A stretch of 64,000 bases of DNA, taken from the NCBI RefSeq assembly GCF_900156785.1, contig NZ_FTOP01000001.1, forward strand, positions 310,001 through 374,000. The letters are read 5' to 3'. The notes under the pieces are model-generated. The model saw only the letters and a program-made list of their open reading frames with translations, searched no databases and was not told the origin of the DNA. This document shows positions 1 through 8,358 of this stretch, piece after piece (positions within the stretch are counted from its first letter, which is position 1; each line of letters begins with the position of its first letter). Source of the DNA: Belliella pelovolcani (GTDB lineage Bacteria; Bacteroidota; Bacteroidia; Cytophagales; Cyclobacteriaceae). The position numbers were made by a program, and so were the translations under genes.

Positions 1-174
1 AATACAGGCCTACAGTTTCTACAACAAATTAAAGTAGGTTCCCAATTTGAGATAAAGGGTAGAATATTTGAAAAGCTGGAGGTAAAAAGAACCAGGGTGC
101 TTTGTTTGGAAATCGATTCTGGAAGAAAGTTTTTGATCTCAGGACATGCTGAGGTAAAGTTGAAAAAAAATTAA
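1..174 (+). CDS. C-terminal part of a hotdog-like thioesterase/dehydratase (partial)
   Basis: The window opens inside a gene. Frame 1 is open from base 1 to a TAA at 172-174 and gives about 57 residues. The pattern, a charged beta-strand segment (KVGSQFEIKGRIFEK) followed by a strand ending SGHAEVKLKKN, resembles the last strands of hotdog-fold thioesterases or MaoC/FabZ-like dehydratases. That is a resemblance only, because the catalytic part lies outside the window. Its stop codon overlaps the stop of the convergent scpB gene by 4 bases. Confidence 0.45.
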   Translation, partial: NTGLQFLQQIKVGSQFEIKGRIFEKLEVKRTRVLCLEIDSGRKFLISGHAEVKLKKN

Positions 175-731
175 TCTTTTGCCTCGCCTATTTGATTTTC
201 TTCAGTATTGAAATCTTTTGGTTGTGGCAGGTCAGAGATGGCATTGATACCAAAATACTCCATAAACTTTTCACTAGTTCCATAAAGTATGGGTCTGCCT
301 ATGCTGTCTGATTTACCTTTGATAGTAATCAATTCCTTTTCGAGCAGTTTTTGAATAGAATAATCGCAACTTACGCCTCTAATTTGTTCAACTTCAGTTT
401 TTGTGACAGGTTGCTTGTAAGCTATGATAGAAAGTGTTTCAAGCTGAGCAGTAGAGAGTCTTTTTTGTGATTGTTGCTTGAGCAATATTGAAATACTGCT
501 CTGATAGGCTGGTTTTGTCAAAAACTGATAACCTCCAGCAATTTGCTCTAAGGCAAAAGAAAAATCATCAGCTTCATATTTTGACTGCAACTCAGTGATT
601 GCGGTCAAAATATGATCTGTAGGGACTTCTGACTCAAACATCTCGGATAAGCACTTTTGAATCTCATCTACCGATATAGGTGATGGAGAGCAAAATACCA
701 GCGCCTCAATATGTCTATGTAAGAAATCCAA
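171..731 (-). CDS. scpB: ScpB, segregation and condensation protein B
   Basis: This is the winged-helix subunit of the SMC-ScpAB complex, which compacts and separates newly replicated chromosomes. The 186-residue length fits the family. The N-terminal stretch HRHIEALVFCSPSPIS and the central LSTAQLETLSIIAYKQPVTK followed by VEQIRGV are the hallmark ScpB segments of its two winged helices. The start is a TTG one base after the stop of the upstream DksA-like gene, with no ATG nearby, so translation is probably coupled. ScpA is not in the window. Confidence 0.93.
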   Translation of the reverse strand: MDFLHRHIEALVFCSPSPISVDEIQKCLSEMFESEVPTDHILTAITELQSKYEADDFSFALEQIAGGYQFLTKPAYQSSISILLKQQSQKRLSTAQLETLSIIAYKQPVTKTEVEQIRGVSCDYSIQKLLEKELITIKGKSDSIGRPILYGTSEKFMEYFGINAISDLPQPKDFNTEENQIGEAKD

Positions 732-732
732 T

Positions 733-1116
733 TTATTTTTTAGCCAATTTAGCCTCTATGGAATGCATAGTATGAGGCACAGCTCTCAATCTTTCCTTGG
801 CAATCAATTTCCCAGTATCAACACACACACCATAAGTGCCATTTTTGATTCTTACCAAAGCATTCTCAAGGTTGATGATAAACTTCTGCTGTCTCCCAGC
901 CAATTGGCTTAAGCTTTCTCTTTCTAATGTATCAGCACCATCTTCCAATAATTTTGAAGTTGAAGCTGTATTGTCTGTACCACTATCGTTACTCTTACTC
1001 AGTGTTTGCTTCAATGAATTCAACTCTTCTTTAGCCACACTCAATTTCTGTAGGATGATCTCTTCAAACTCCTTCAATTCATCAGGAGAATAAGCTGTTT
1101 TTTCTTCTGCACTCAT
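733..1116 (-). CDS. TraR/DksA-family protein with degenerate zinc finger
   Basis: A 127-residue DksA/TraR-like protein: an N-terminal helical hairpin (residues about 10-90) and a C-terminal module with YGVCVDTGKLIAKERL and the RAVPHT segment. Canonical DksA has four zinc-binding cysteines, while only Cys98 remains here. Family members of this type are common in Bacteroidota and bear the same TGKLI.KERL signature. They are thought to bind RNA polymerase through the secondary channel, but direct function is inferred. It is the first gene of a likely two-gene unit with scpB. Confidence 0.85.
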   Translation of the reverse strand: MSAEEKTAYSPDELKEFEEIILQKLSVAKEELNSLKQTLSKSNDSGTDNTASTSKLLEDGADTLERESLSQLAGRQQKFIINLENALVRIKNGTYGVCVDTGKLIAKERLRAVPHTMHSIEAKLAKK

Positions 1117-1200
1117 AGCTTTCTAATTTATTAGTGGTATACTAGATAAACCCACCCCGGGTTTTAAAAGCCCCTAAAATACAGCTAGGTTTTGGATTTC

Positions 1201-1231
1201 CAAAAATAAAAAAACCGCCAATTTGGCGGTT
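1201..1231 (-). terminator. Intrinsic terminator after the small gene at 1233
   Basis: Read on the minus strand, a perfect 8-bp stem (AACCGCCA / TGGCGGTT, 1213-1231, 3-base loop) is followed by an almost unbroken run of T. It lies directly after the TAA of the small gene and would end transcription from the lamin-tail gene and that small gene. Confidence 0.85.
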
Positions 1232-1232
1232 C

Positions 1233-1388
1233 TTAATTCACTGACAGATTCTGTAATCTCTTTTCTAATAACTTTTCATCCATGATTAGATGATACTTCA
1301 TGCGTAAGTATCTCTGTATCAATTTGATGGTCTTTCCTTTTTCGAGAAAATAAGTTCTCAAGGTTTGGGCGATTATGTCGTGGTTCAT
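1233..1388 (-). CDS. Small conserved-looking hypothetical protein (51 aa)
   Basis: Basic, helical 51-residue protein starting MNHDIIAQTLRTYFLEKGK. I chose the ATG at 1388. An earlier in-frame ATG at 1439, 12 bases after the stop of the upstream gene, would add 17 residues that look like untranslated sequence. No domain recognised. It lies between a large exported protein gene and a strong terminator, so it is probably the last gene of that transcript. Confidence 0.5.
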   Translation of the reverse strand: MNHDIIAQTLRTYFLEKGKTIKLIQRYLRMKYHLIMDEKLLEKRLQNLSVN

Positions 1389-1451
1389 TTTGGATAGGTT
1401 TTTACGGTTAGAGCAATGAAAATAAGGAGAATATTCCATTGATAAAAATTT

Positions 1452-4400
1452 TTACCTGATTTTTGTACCAACAATAACAGTTTTCTTTGTTTGAGATACA
1501 TTTCCAGTTAGGTCAAACACATCCGCGATCAAGATGTAATAGCCCGTTCTGACTTTTCTCCCTGAGGAATCTGTTCCATCCCAAATGTAAAAACCTGAAG
1601 TACCCCAAATTTCATTTTGACAAATCTCTCTGACCAAGGAACCATTTGTAGCAAAGATCCTCAGCGTAGCCAAACACCCAGGCTGATCAACTTGATAGCT
1701 GATCGTAGTAAAATTCTGCTCTCCAGCAGCATCAGGCACAAATACTTTAGGATAGATTTCAATTCCAAACCTTTCTGAACCTTCAAAGGTGTTGGAATTT
1801 TTGAAGCCTGGGCTAGCAAATCCTACCGCTGCTGAGGCCGATTGCCAATTATCTACTTGGTCTACTGGTGCTGTCCCACTCAATCGCTCTAAAGACACCC
1901 CTCTAGGTTCGCGCAGCAATCGATGGTGCATGCGCTCCGAATAGGTGAAAATCTCTGGAAAATTCTCTTCTGGATCTAGCCAAACCACATTGCCTTGAGA
2001 TTGAGGATAGCTGGGAAGCGTATTGAGCTGTATAAAGTTTGTCTTTTCTCCTTTTGGATATTCACTCAAAAGTCTGTCTGAGTCAGTAGTAAAAACTAAA
2101 AAGCCAAAAGGCTCCATAATCAAATCAACCGTAGCAACAATCCTTCTATTGGCAATTTCACCATCGCTATTTAAGTTAGCCAGTTTCCAATCTTTCAGAT
2201 TGATGAATTTATTGGATTGATTGTATACCTCAACAAATTTTGGCCCTCCCGTTCTAGCATTGAATAGCACCTCATTGATCACGATATCACCAGCCTCGGG
2301 TGCTGACGGGATGGTGAAGAAGAATGTCTCTTGACCTGCCTTGATCTCGTTTCCTACACAATCTCTAAGTCCCTTGATTTTCCCTTCATACTTGATACCT
2401 TCTTTTAGCTCGGCATCAAAAGATAATAGTATTGTCAATTGATCTGGACTCAATTCAATACTCCTTAAACCAAGGTTTGATGAAAATTCAAAATCCAATA
2501 TTTGCAGATTTGGACTTAGCACTTTAGAAAAAATAATTGCTACTCGATTATTTTCCAATACTCTCGCGCCAATAATTTCTGGCGAAGTCTGGTCAGGAGA
2601 TTCATCAAATACCGCATTTACCCGACCAGGCGTTCCCCTTGCTGAACTGGTTGATGACTTTAGATTAGTACTGAGGTTGCAATCAAGATAAGGGTTGACA
2701 ATTTCTAGACTGTATCCGCCTGAAGCAAAAGAACTCCCTCCAAAGCTGGCTGTTGTATAATTCAAGCTATCGATAATTTGTTCGGTCGCATCCCAAAGCT
2801 TTATTTGATCTGCACTATTGAGAAGCGTTGGCCAATTTGTCAAGCCTATGACTCTACCATACGGAGCAAATTCAGCTGCCCTAGTCCTCGGACAAAGAAT
2901 TACATACTCATCAGGAAGCAAAATTTCATTTGGAATAGTAGTAGTCCTCCTAGAATTTGCCAATTGAAACCCACCCAGATTGACAGCGGCACTACTTCTA
3001 TTGTACAATTCTACGTACTCTACATTGGGCAGTGAGTTTCCAGCTCGGGGAGCCGGCATGATTTCATTGATTATGATGGACTTAAAACCAATCTGAGGGG
3101 GTAATTCAAAGGTAAAATCAAGGTTGAGTACCTCTGAAAAATTTCCTACAAGGTCTGCTATTTGGTTGGCTGAAATATAGTAGGTTTGACCTTCATTGAA
3201 ATCAAAATCCCAAGAAAGTAAAACAGCAGAGCCACTTTCTTGTAATTCCGCTTGGATTGGCTGATGATTTTCGATGGCATAATTTCCTAATATGCCAGCA
3301 TAAATAGGATCTAGAGGCTCTGAGAACAATAGTATTAGCTCTCGCCTGCCCACTATCAGTACTTGAATCAGTTCAGGTGCAGTGGCGTCCCATACAAAGT
3401 CTCTGTAGCTCCCATGCAATAGTTTCCCCCGAGTTGTCCACCTAGGTGGAATAGCCAATGTATAATTGATGTTTTCCTCAAATACTTCATTTGGAATTAA
3501 AACAACTTGATTACTTTCTTGACCTTGTGCTTCCGAAAAAGTAATCTCAGATTCAAGTAATATAAAATCAGAAATTGAAAAAGTGTTTCGATTCAGGGAC
3601 TCTGAGTGACCTATCAATAGTCTTGAGTCTGTTAAAGCAAAAATTTCTGCAATGCCATCTTCGTAGAAAAGCCGAAATTCTGACGGCTCCCCCATCAGCT
3701 GATTTTTATTTTGAATAGCCTCAGATTCTACCTTGATTTCTTGTGCAAGACTTAAAGCTTGAGACAATTCCAAACTCATTGAAAAACCATCATCTGAAAG
3801 GGTCAATCCAGAGGGTATAGCTCCGTTGACGCGAAATTTGCTCGCTTGACTGACAGATGATGCATCGTAAGACTGAGAAAAACTCAGCTCAATCAATTCA
3901 GGGTTTTTAATCAAAACATCGCCCAATCTGATGAATCGATGATCAAGTTCAATATCGATAGCCGTTGTCATTTGACCACTCAGAGCTTCTATGTCAACCA
4001 ACTGTAAATTGAATTTCTCAGCTGGAACCTCTGATTCAAACTCAATCACTGCTTCATGATCCTGAGGAAAATAAAGCCCACTAATTCTCGGACTTGAGAA
4101 ACTGATTTGACGCTGTTCAAAGGGTCTGATTGGCCGATCAAAAGACAGGTTTAGTTCAAATGGATTGCGCATGCTTGCGTTTAAGACTTTGATGGGGTCT
4201 ACCTGCTCGTCTATCTCATAAAAACCAAAATCATCCAAAAAAAATCTAGCAGCAGAGCCTGTTCCAGGCCCATATTTGACTTCGATTTTAATAAATACCC
4301 GCTTATTCCAAAACTCTACAGGCACCTCCAGGTCAAAGAGCTTATAATCAGTATGCTGATTAGGAAAAGTGTTATTATCACCAATTTGTACTGCTTGCCC

Positions 4401-4793
4401 ATAACCGCCCAATTCTACCCCAAAGGAAACAAAAACAGTAGCAGGTCTATTTCCAGAGCCATTTTGATGAGTTTTTGCAAAAAATGCGATTTTGGGTATT
4501 TCAAATCCACTAAGGTCAAAGCTAGTATAAATCTCCCCATCAAAAGTGGAAATGGGTTGTACACCTAGCGCTTTAGAACCATTTCTTCCTTCGTCGTTGG
4601 CTTGAAAGACACGTGCAGCCGTACTTCTCACCTCATTTGCAGACCAAAATGGCAAAAACTCATCAGGATGATTGACGATCTCAAAATTGCTTTCGAAGTC
4701 CTGAACTTGGGCAAAAATCTCAGCCGAATACAAACAGCTGAAACCTAGTATGGAAAAAGCAAAGAAACTCCATACATCTTGGAATATCCTCAT
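1452..4793 (-). CDS. Large secreted lamin-tail / Ig-like repeat protein
   Basis: A 1113-residue exported protein. It has a signal peptide (hydrophobic stretch about 8-28, ending around FAQ), an N-terminal sheet-rich region, and several Ig-like repeats of the type found in bacterial surface adhesins. It has two lamin-tail domains, recognisable as IIINEIMPAP...EYVELYN and IVINEVLFNA...KFVEVYNQS. The C-terminal FlgD-like Ig module contains GFYIWDGTDSSGRKVRTGYY. Bacterial lamin-tail proteins sit at the cell surface or are secreted, often with nucleases, but no nuclease domain is visible here. Substrate and role are unknown. Transcribed with the small gene downstream. Confidence 0.82.
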   Translation of the reverse strand: MRIFQDVWSFFAFSILGFSCLYSAEIFAQVQDFESNFEIVNHPDEFLPFWSANEVRSTAARVFQANDEGRNGSKALGVQPISTFDGEIYTSFDLSGFEIPKIAFFAKTHQNGSGNRPATVFVSFGVELGGYGQAVQIGDNNTFPNQHTDYKLFDLEVPVEFWNKRVFIKIEVKYGPGTGSAARFFLDDFGFYEIDEQVDPIKVLNASMRNPFELNLSFDRPIRPFEQRQISFSSPRISGLYFPQDHEAVIEFESEVPAEKFNLQLVDIEALSGQMTTAIDIELDHRFIRLGDVLIKNPELIELSFSQSYDASSVSQASKFRVNGAIPSGLTLSDDGFSMSLELSQALSLAQEIKVESEAIQNKNQLMGEPSEFRLFYEDGIAEIFALTDSRLLIGHSESLNRNTFSISDFILLESEITFSEAQGQESNQVVLIPNEVFEENINYTLAIPPRWTTRGKLLHGSYRDFVWDATAPELIQVLIVGRRELILLFSEPLDPIYAGILGNYAIENHQPIQAELQESGSAVLLSWDFDFNEGQTYYISANQIADLVGNFSEVLNLDFTFELPPQIGFKSIIINEIMPAPRAGNSLPNVEYVELYNRSSAAVNLGGFQLANSRRTTTIPNEILLPDEYVILCPRTRAAEFAPYGRVIGLTNWPTLLNSADQIKLWDATEQIIDSLNYTTASFGGSSFASGGYSLEIVNPYLDCNLSTNLKSSTSSARGTPGRVNAVFDESPDQTSPEIIGARVLENNRVAIIFSKVLSPNLQILDFEFSSNLGLRSIELSPDQLTILLSFDAELKEGIKYEGKIKGLRDCVGNEIKAGQETFFFTIPSAPEAGDIVINEVLFNARTGGPKFVEVYNQSNKFINLKDWKLANLNSDGEIANRRIVATVDLIMEPFGFLVFTTDSDRLLSEYPKGEKTNFIQLNTLPSYPQSQGNVVWLDPEENFPEIFTYSERMHHRLLREPRGVSLERLSGTAPVDQVDNWQSASAAVGFASPGFKNSNTFEGSERFGIEIYPKVFVPDAAGEQNFTTISYQVDQPGCLATLRIFATNGSLVREICQNEIWGTSGFYIWDGTDSSGRKVRTGYYILIADVFDLTGNVSQTKKTVIVGTKIR

Positions 4794-4940
4794 GCCATTA
4801 AATTAAAACTCAGCCAATAAATAAACGGTAATTGAAACGACTAATTGACATTTGTTTTAAAAATGGCAAAACTCTGGACATTTATTTGATGTTTAGCTAA
4901 TTGTAAAGGTAAAAAGCATTCATTTTGAAAATTCTTACCT

Positions 4941-4948
4941 TACCTTTG
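4941..4948 (+). promoter_or_regulatory. Bacteroidota -7 box (TACCTTTG) upstream of asd
   Basis: TACCTTTG matches the TAnnTTTG -7 consensus of Bacteroidota sigma-A promoters and lies 37 bases upstream of the asd ATG. A TTTG at 4924-4927 is closer (13 bases) than the usual 19-21, so the -33 element is uncertain. Confidence 0.6.
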
Positions 4949-4985
4949 CCTTTCATTTCAAAAAATTAATTCTAAAACTTTAAAA

Positions 4986-5975
4986 ATGAAACTAGCCGTT
5001 GTAGGAGCTACCGGATTGGTAGGCTCAGAAATCCTAGAAGTGCTGGCAGAGCACAATTTCCAATTTGATGAATTACTCTTGGTCGCAAGCGAAAGATCCG
5101 CAGGGAAAAAGATGACTTTCAAGGGTAAGGAATATACGGTAATTGGACTCAAACAGGCTGTTTCTGAGAAGCCTGACATCGCTATTTTTTCGGCTGGAGG
5201 TGATACATCTAAAGAGTGGGCACCACAATTTGCCGCAGCAGGTACTATTGTAATTGATAATTCTTCTGCTTGGAGAATGGACCCAACCAAAAAATTGGTC
5301 GTACCTGAGATCAATGCCAAAGATCTAAGAATAGATGATAGAATCATCGCTAATCCTAACTGCTCTACCATACAGATGGTATTGGCATTGGAGCCATTGA
5401 GAGCTAAATATGGTATCAAGAGAATCGTGGTATCCACTTATCAATCCGTGACAGGCACTGGCAAAGCTGCTGTGGATCAAATGATGGCAGAGCGTGCAGG
5501 GGAGCAAGCCGAAATGGTCTATCCACACAAAATTGACTTGAACGTACTCCCTCATATCGATGTGTTTCAGCCTAATGGCTACACCAAAGAAGAGATGAAG
5601 ATGATCAATGAAACCAAGAAAATCTTCAACGATGATAGTATACAAGTAACGGCTACTACAGTAAGAATACCAACCATGGGTGGTCATTCTGAGTCAGTCA
5701 ATGTGGAATTCCACAAAGATTTCGATCTTGAAGAAGTGAAAAGTCTACTTGCAGCAGCACCAGGAGTGATTGTACAAGACGATCCTGCCAACAATGTGTA
5801 TCCTATGCCATTGACTGCTCATAAGAGAGATGAAGTGTTTGTAGGAAGGCTGAGAAGAGACGAGTCCCAGGCAAACACACTCAATATGTGGATAGTCGCT
5901 GACAACCTCAGAAAAGGAGCTGCTACCAATGCGGTGCAGATTGCGACATACTTGGTAGAACACAATTTGGTTTAA
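4986..5975 (+). CDS. asd: Aspartate-semialdehyde dehydrogenase
   Basis: NADPH-dependent reduction of aspartyl phosphate to aspartate semialdehyde, the branch point to lysine/diaminopimelate, threonine and methionine. The 329 residues start with the nucleotide-binding GATGLVGSE. Catalytic Cys126 sits in NPNCSTIQ, and the substrate-binding segment GHSESVNVEF with its His is present. The next gene begins two bases after its stop, so they are likely cotranscribed. A -7 box lies just upstream. Confidence 0.97.
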   Translation: MKLAVVGATGLVGSEILEVLAEHNFQFDELLLVASERSAGKKMTFKGKEYTVIGLKQAVSEKPDIAIFSAGGDTSKEWAPQFAAAGTIVIDNSSAWRMDPTKKLVVPEINAKDLRIDDRIIANPNCSTIQMVLALEPLRAKYGIKRIVVSTYQSVTGTGKAAVDQMMAERAGEQAEMVYPHKIDLNVLPHIDVFQPNGYTKEEMKMINETKKIFNDDSIQVTATTVRIPTMGGHSESVNVEFHKDFDLEEVKSLLAAAPGVIVQDDPANNVYPMPLTAHKRDEVFVGRLRRDESQANTLNMWIVADNLRKGAATNAVQIATYLVEHNLV

Positions 5976-5976
5976 T

Positions 5977-7173
5977 TTGGATTTAAGCCAATTCGATACT
6001 GAAACCTTTAAACAATTTGTGCAGGATCATCTTCATGAAGATCCTGCACAATTGCTTTTAAAATATGCTGATAAGACTGATTTTGACCTCAGATTTGCAG
6101 TGCAGCAGATTCATGCGAGGCAAAAAGCAAAGCATAAAATTCCCTCGTGGGCTTCAAATTTCAATTTACTTTTTCCTGCATCTATTTCTATGGAACAAGC
6201 ATCTTCCGAAGAGACGGCACTTTTCAAAGCGGACTTGGTTTGTGGTAAATCCATGATTGACCTCACAGGAGGCTTGGGTGTAGATACTTACTATCTAGCT
6301 AGTAACTTCGAACATGCCACTTATTGTGAACGACAAGAAGTATTAGCAAAATTAGCTGAGCACAATTTCAAGCACCTGTCTCCTGATAAATTCACCATTA
6401 TGAATGGTGACAGCTTGGATTTTCTATCCAAAACCTCTTCAAACTTTGACCTGATCTATGTCGATCCAGCTCGTCGAGGTGGGCATAATCAAAAGCTCTA
6501 CAAATTAGCAGACTGCGAGCCTGACATAGTAAAACACTGGAACTTGCTGAAATCCAAGGCTAAAACCCTATTAATCAAAGCTTCTCCAATGCTTGATATC
6601 AAGCAAGCGTTGGTAGAAATCCCCGAAATTCAACAAATATGGGTAGTTTCCCTTCGCAACGATGTAAAAGAAGTTTTGCTGTTGTGGCAGGAGGAATCCG
6701 TTGTAACACAAAGGATAATTCACTGTGTAGACCTACATCCAGCTGGTAGTCGATCTTTTACTTTTACTTTTGAAGCTGAGGAGTCTTTTGAGAGTGAGTT
6801 TGGTAAGCATAGCAATTATCTGATTGAACCCATGGCTAGTATACTCAAAGCTGGAGCTTTTAAGTCATTTGGCAACAAGTATGGACTGAAAAAGCTGCAT
6901 CCCAATAGCCATCTTTTTACTTGTGATTCTTTACCAGAAGTACAGATTCCAGGACGGATTTTTAAAATTTTACAAGAAGTCCAAAACCCCAAAAAGGAAT
7001 TGAAACAGCTAGTTCCTTCTGGAAAAGTCAATATCATCACGAGAAATTATATACTCTCCCCAGACGAGTTTAAGAAGAAATATAAATTGAAGGATGGTGG
7101 TACACAGTTCTTAATTGGGACCAAGTCAGGGGAAAGACAAGTCTTATTTTTAGCTGAATTGGTGTTTCAATAA
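5977..7173 (+). CDS. THUMP-like class I SAM-dependent methyltransferase
   Basis: A 398-residue protein with an N-terminal helical region (FAVQQIHARQKAKHKIPSW), a Rossmann SAM site (MIDLTGGLGVDTYYLA, about 94-109) and a catalytic-type motif DLIYVDPARRGG. The C-terminal part resembles the THUMP-like domain. These Bacteroidota proteins are annotated as RNA methyltransferase-like, and the substrate is unknown. The start is TTG, one base after the asd stop codon, with no better start nearby, which suggests translational coupling. Confidence 0.85.
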   Translation: MDLSQFDTETFKQFVQDHLHEDPAQLLLKYADKTDFDLRFAVQQIHARQKAKHKIPSWASNFNLLFPASISMEQASSEETALFKADLVCGKSMIDLTGGLGVDTYYLASNFEHATYCERQEVLAKLAEHNFKHLSPDKFTIMNGDSLDFLSKTSSNFDLIYVDPARRGGHNQKLYKLADCEPDIVKHWNLLKSKAKTLLIKASPMLDIKQALVEIPEIQQIWVVSLRNDVKEVLLLWQEESVVTQRIIHCVDLHPAGSRSFTFTFEAEESFESEFGKHSNYLIEPMASILKAGAFKSFGNKYGLKKLHPNSHLFTCDSLPEVQIPGRIFKILQEVQNPKKELKQLVPSGKVNIITRNYILSPDEFKKKYKLKDGGTQFLIGTKSGERQVLFLAELVFQ

Positions 7174-7176
7174 TCT

Positions 7177-7214
7177 AAAAAGGACTTAGATTTTGTCAAA
7201 ATCTAAGTCCTTTT
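7177..7214. terminator. Bidirectional terminator between convergent genes
   Basis: Long inverted repeat (AAAAGGACTTAGATTTTG pairs with the complementary arm ending at 7214) flanked by A-tract and T-tract. It works in both directions, serving the methyltransferase gene on the plus strand and pheS on the minus strand. Confidence 0.85.
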
Positions 7215-7252
7215 ATTATCAATATTACTTGTACTTCAATTTAAATAACCAA

Positions 7253-8281
7253 TCAAAGCATCGGCCTAAACTGCCTCAGGAATCTGACATCATTCTCAGT
7301 GAAGAGTCTTAAATCTTTGATTTGATACTTGAGCATGGCAATTCGCTCGATTCCCATACCAAAGGCAAAACCAGTGTATTTTTTGGAATCTATCCCGCAA
7401 TTTTCAAGGACATTAGGATCTACCATGCCTGAGCCACCGATTTCTACCCAGCCGGTACCTTTACATACATTGCAGCCTGATCCTCCACAGAGTTGGCAAG
7501 AAATATCAATCTCTGCGCTTGGCTCAGTAAATGGGAAGTAGGAAGGTCTGAACCTTACTTTGGTCTCTTTTCCAAACATCTCCTTGGCGAAGTGATAAAG
7601 GGTATTTTTCAAATCAGCAAAACCTACATTCTCGTCCACATATAGTCCTTCTACTTGATGAAAAATACAATGTGCTCTTGCTGAAATAGCCTCATTTCTA
7701 TATACCCTTCCTGGAGAAAGTGTTCTGATAGGTGGCTTTTGATTTTCCATCACCCTCACCTGTACGGAGGAAGTATGCGTTCTTAGCGCTATATCAGGAT
7801 TTTTTTCGATGAAGAAGGTATCCTGCATCTCTCTAGCTGGATGATTCTCCGGAAAATTAAGGGCTGTGAAATTGTGCCAATCATCTTCTATCTCAGGACC
7901 CTCAGAAAGATTGAAGCCAATTCTTTCAAATATTTCAATGATTCGCTGACGAGTAGCTGTCAGAGGATGAATCCCACCCACAGAGATATTTGTAGGAGGT
8001 AATGTTAAGTCGATGTCTTGAGATTTTGATTGTTTCTGGCTGTTGTTGACCTTATCGATCAATGCTTGAAACTTCTCTTCAGCAAGTACCTTGACCTCGT
8101 TGATCAGCTGCCCATAAGCTTTTTTATCTTCATTGGGGATATTTCGCATTTCAGCAAAAAGCTCTCCCACGACACTCTTTTTACTTATATATTTCATTCT
8201 GAAAGCCTCAAGCTCTTCTGCATTGTTTGCATCAGCTGCTGCTAGTTCAGATTTTATCGCATCTATTTTCTCTTGTTGCAT
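7253..8281 (-). CDS. pheS: Phenylalanine--tRNA ligase alpha subunit
   Basis: Catalytic alpha subunit of the (alpha-beta)2 enzyme that charges tRNA-Phe. It has an N-terminal coiled-coil arm, then the class II core: motif 1 region around RQRIIEIFERIGF, motif 2 with FRPSYFPFTEPSAEID, and motif 3 GFAFGMGIERIAML. I place the start at the ATG at 8281 rather than an upstream GTG at 8305, because a TAGATTTG -7 box at 8305-8312 would start transcription between the two. The protein is then 342 residues. pheT is elsewhere. Confidence 0.96.
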   Translation of the reverse strand: MQQEKIDAIKSELAAADANNAEELEAFRMKYISKKSVVGELFAEMRNIPNEDKKAYGQLINEVKVLAEEKFQALIDKVNNSQKQSKSQDIDLTLPPTNISVGGIHPLTATRQRIIEIFERIGFNLSEGPEIEDDWHNFTALNFPENHPAREMQDTFFIEKNPDIALRTHTSSVQVRVMENQKPPIRTLSPGRVYRNEAISARAHCIFHQVEGLYVDENVGFADLKNTLYHFAKEMFGKETKVRFRPSYFPFTEPSAEIDISCQLCGGSGCNVCKGTGWVEIGGSGMVDPNVLENCGIDSKKYTGFAFGMGIERIAMLKYQIKDLRLFTENDVRFLRQFRPML

Positions 8282-8304
8282 TGGATCAAGATTTATTGAA
8301 AACA

Positions 8305-8312
8305 CAAATCTA
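8305..8312 (-). promoter_or_regulatory. -7 box (TAGATTTG) of pheS
   Basis: TAGATTTG on the minus strand fits the TAnnTTTG -7 consensus 24 bases before the pheS ATG. No clear TTTG -33 element lies at the expected distance. Confidence 0.5.
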
Positions 8313-8358
8313 AAATTTTCTGATAGAAAGGGAGGGACTTTAATAAAGAAAAAGCGCC

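Noticed and set aside
4958-5437. 159-codon antisense frame opposite asd
   Set aside because: Shadow of the well-supported asd gene; low-information Ser/Leu/Ile-rich translation.
5325-5687. 120-codon antisense frame within asd
   Set aside because: Entirely inside asd on the other strand, with no family resemblance.
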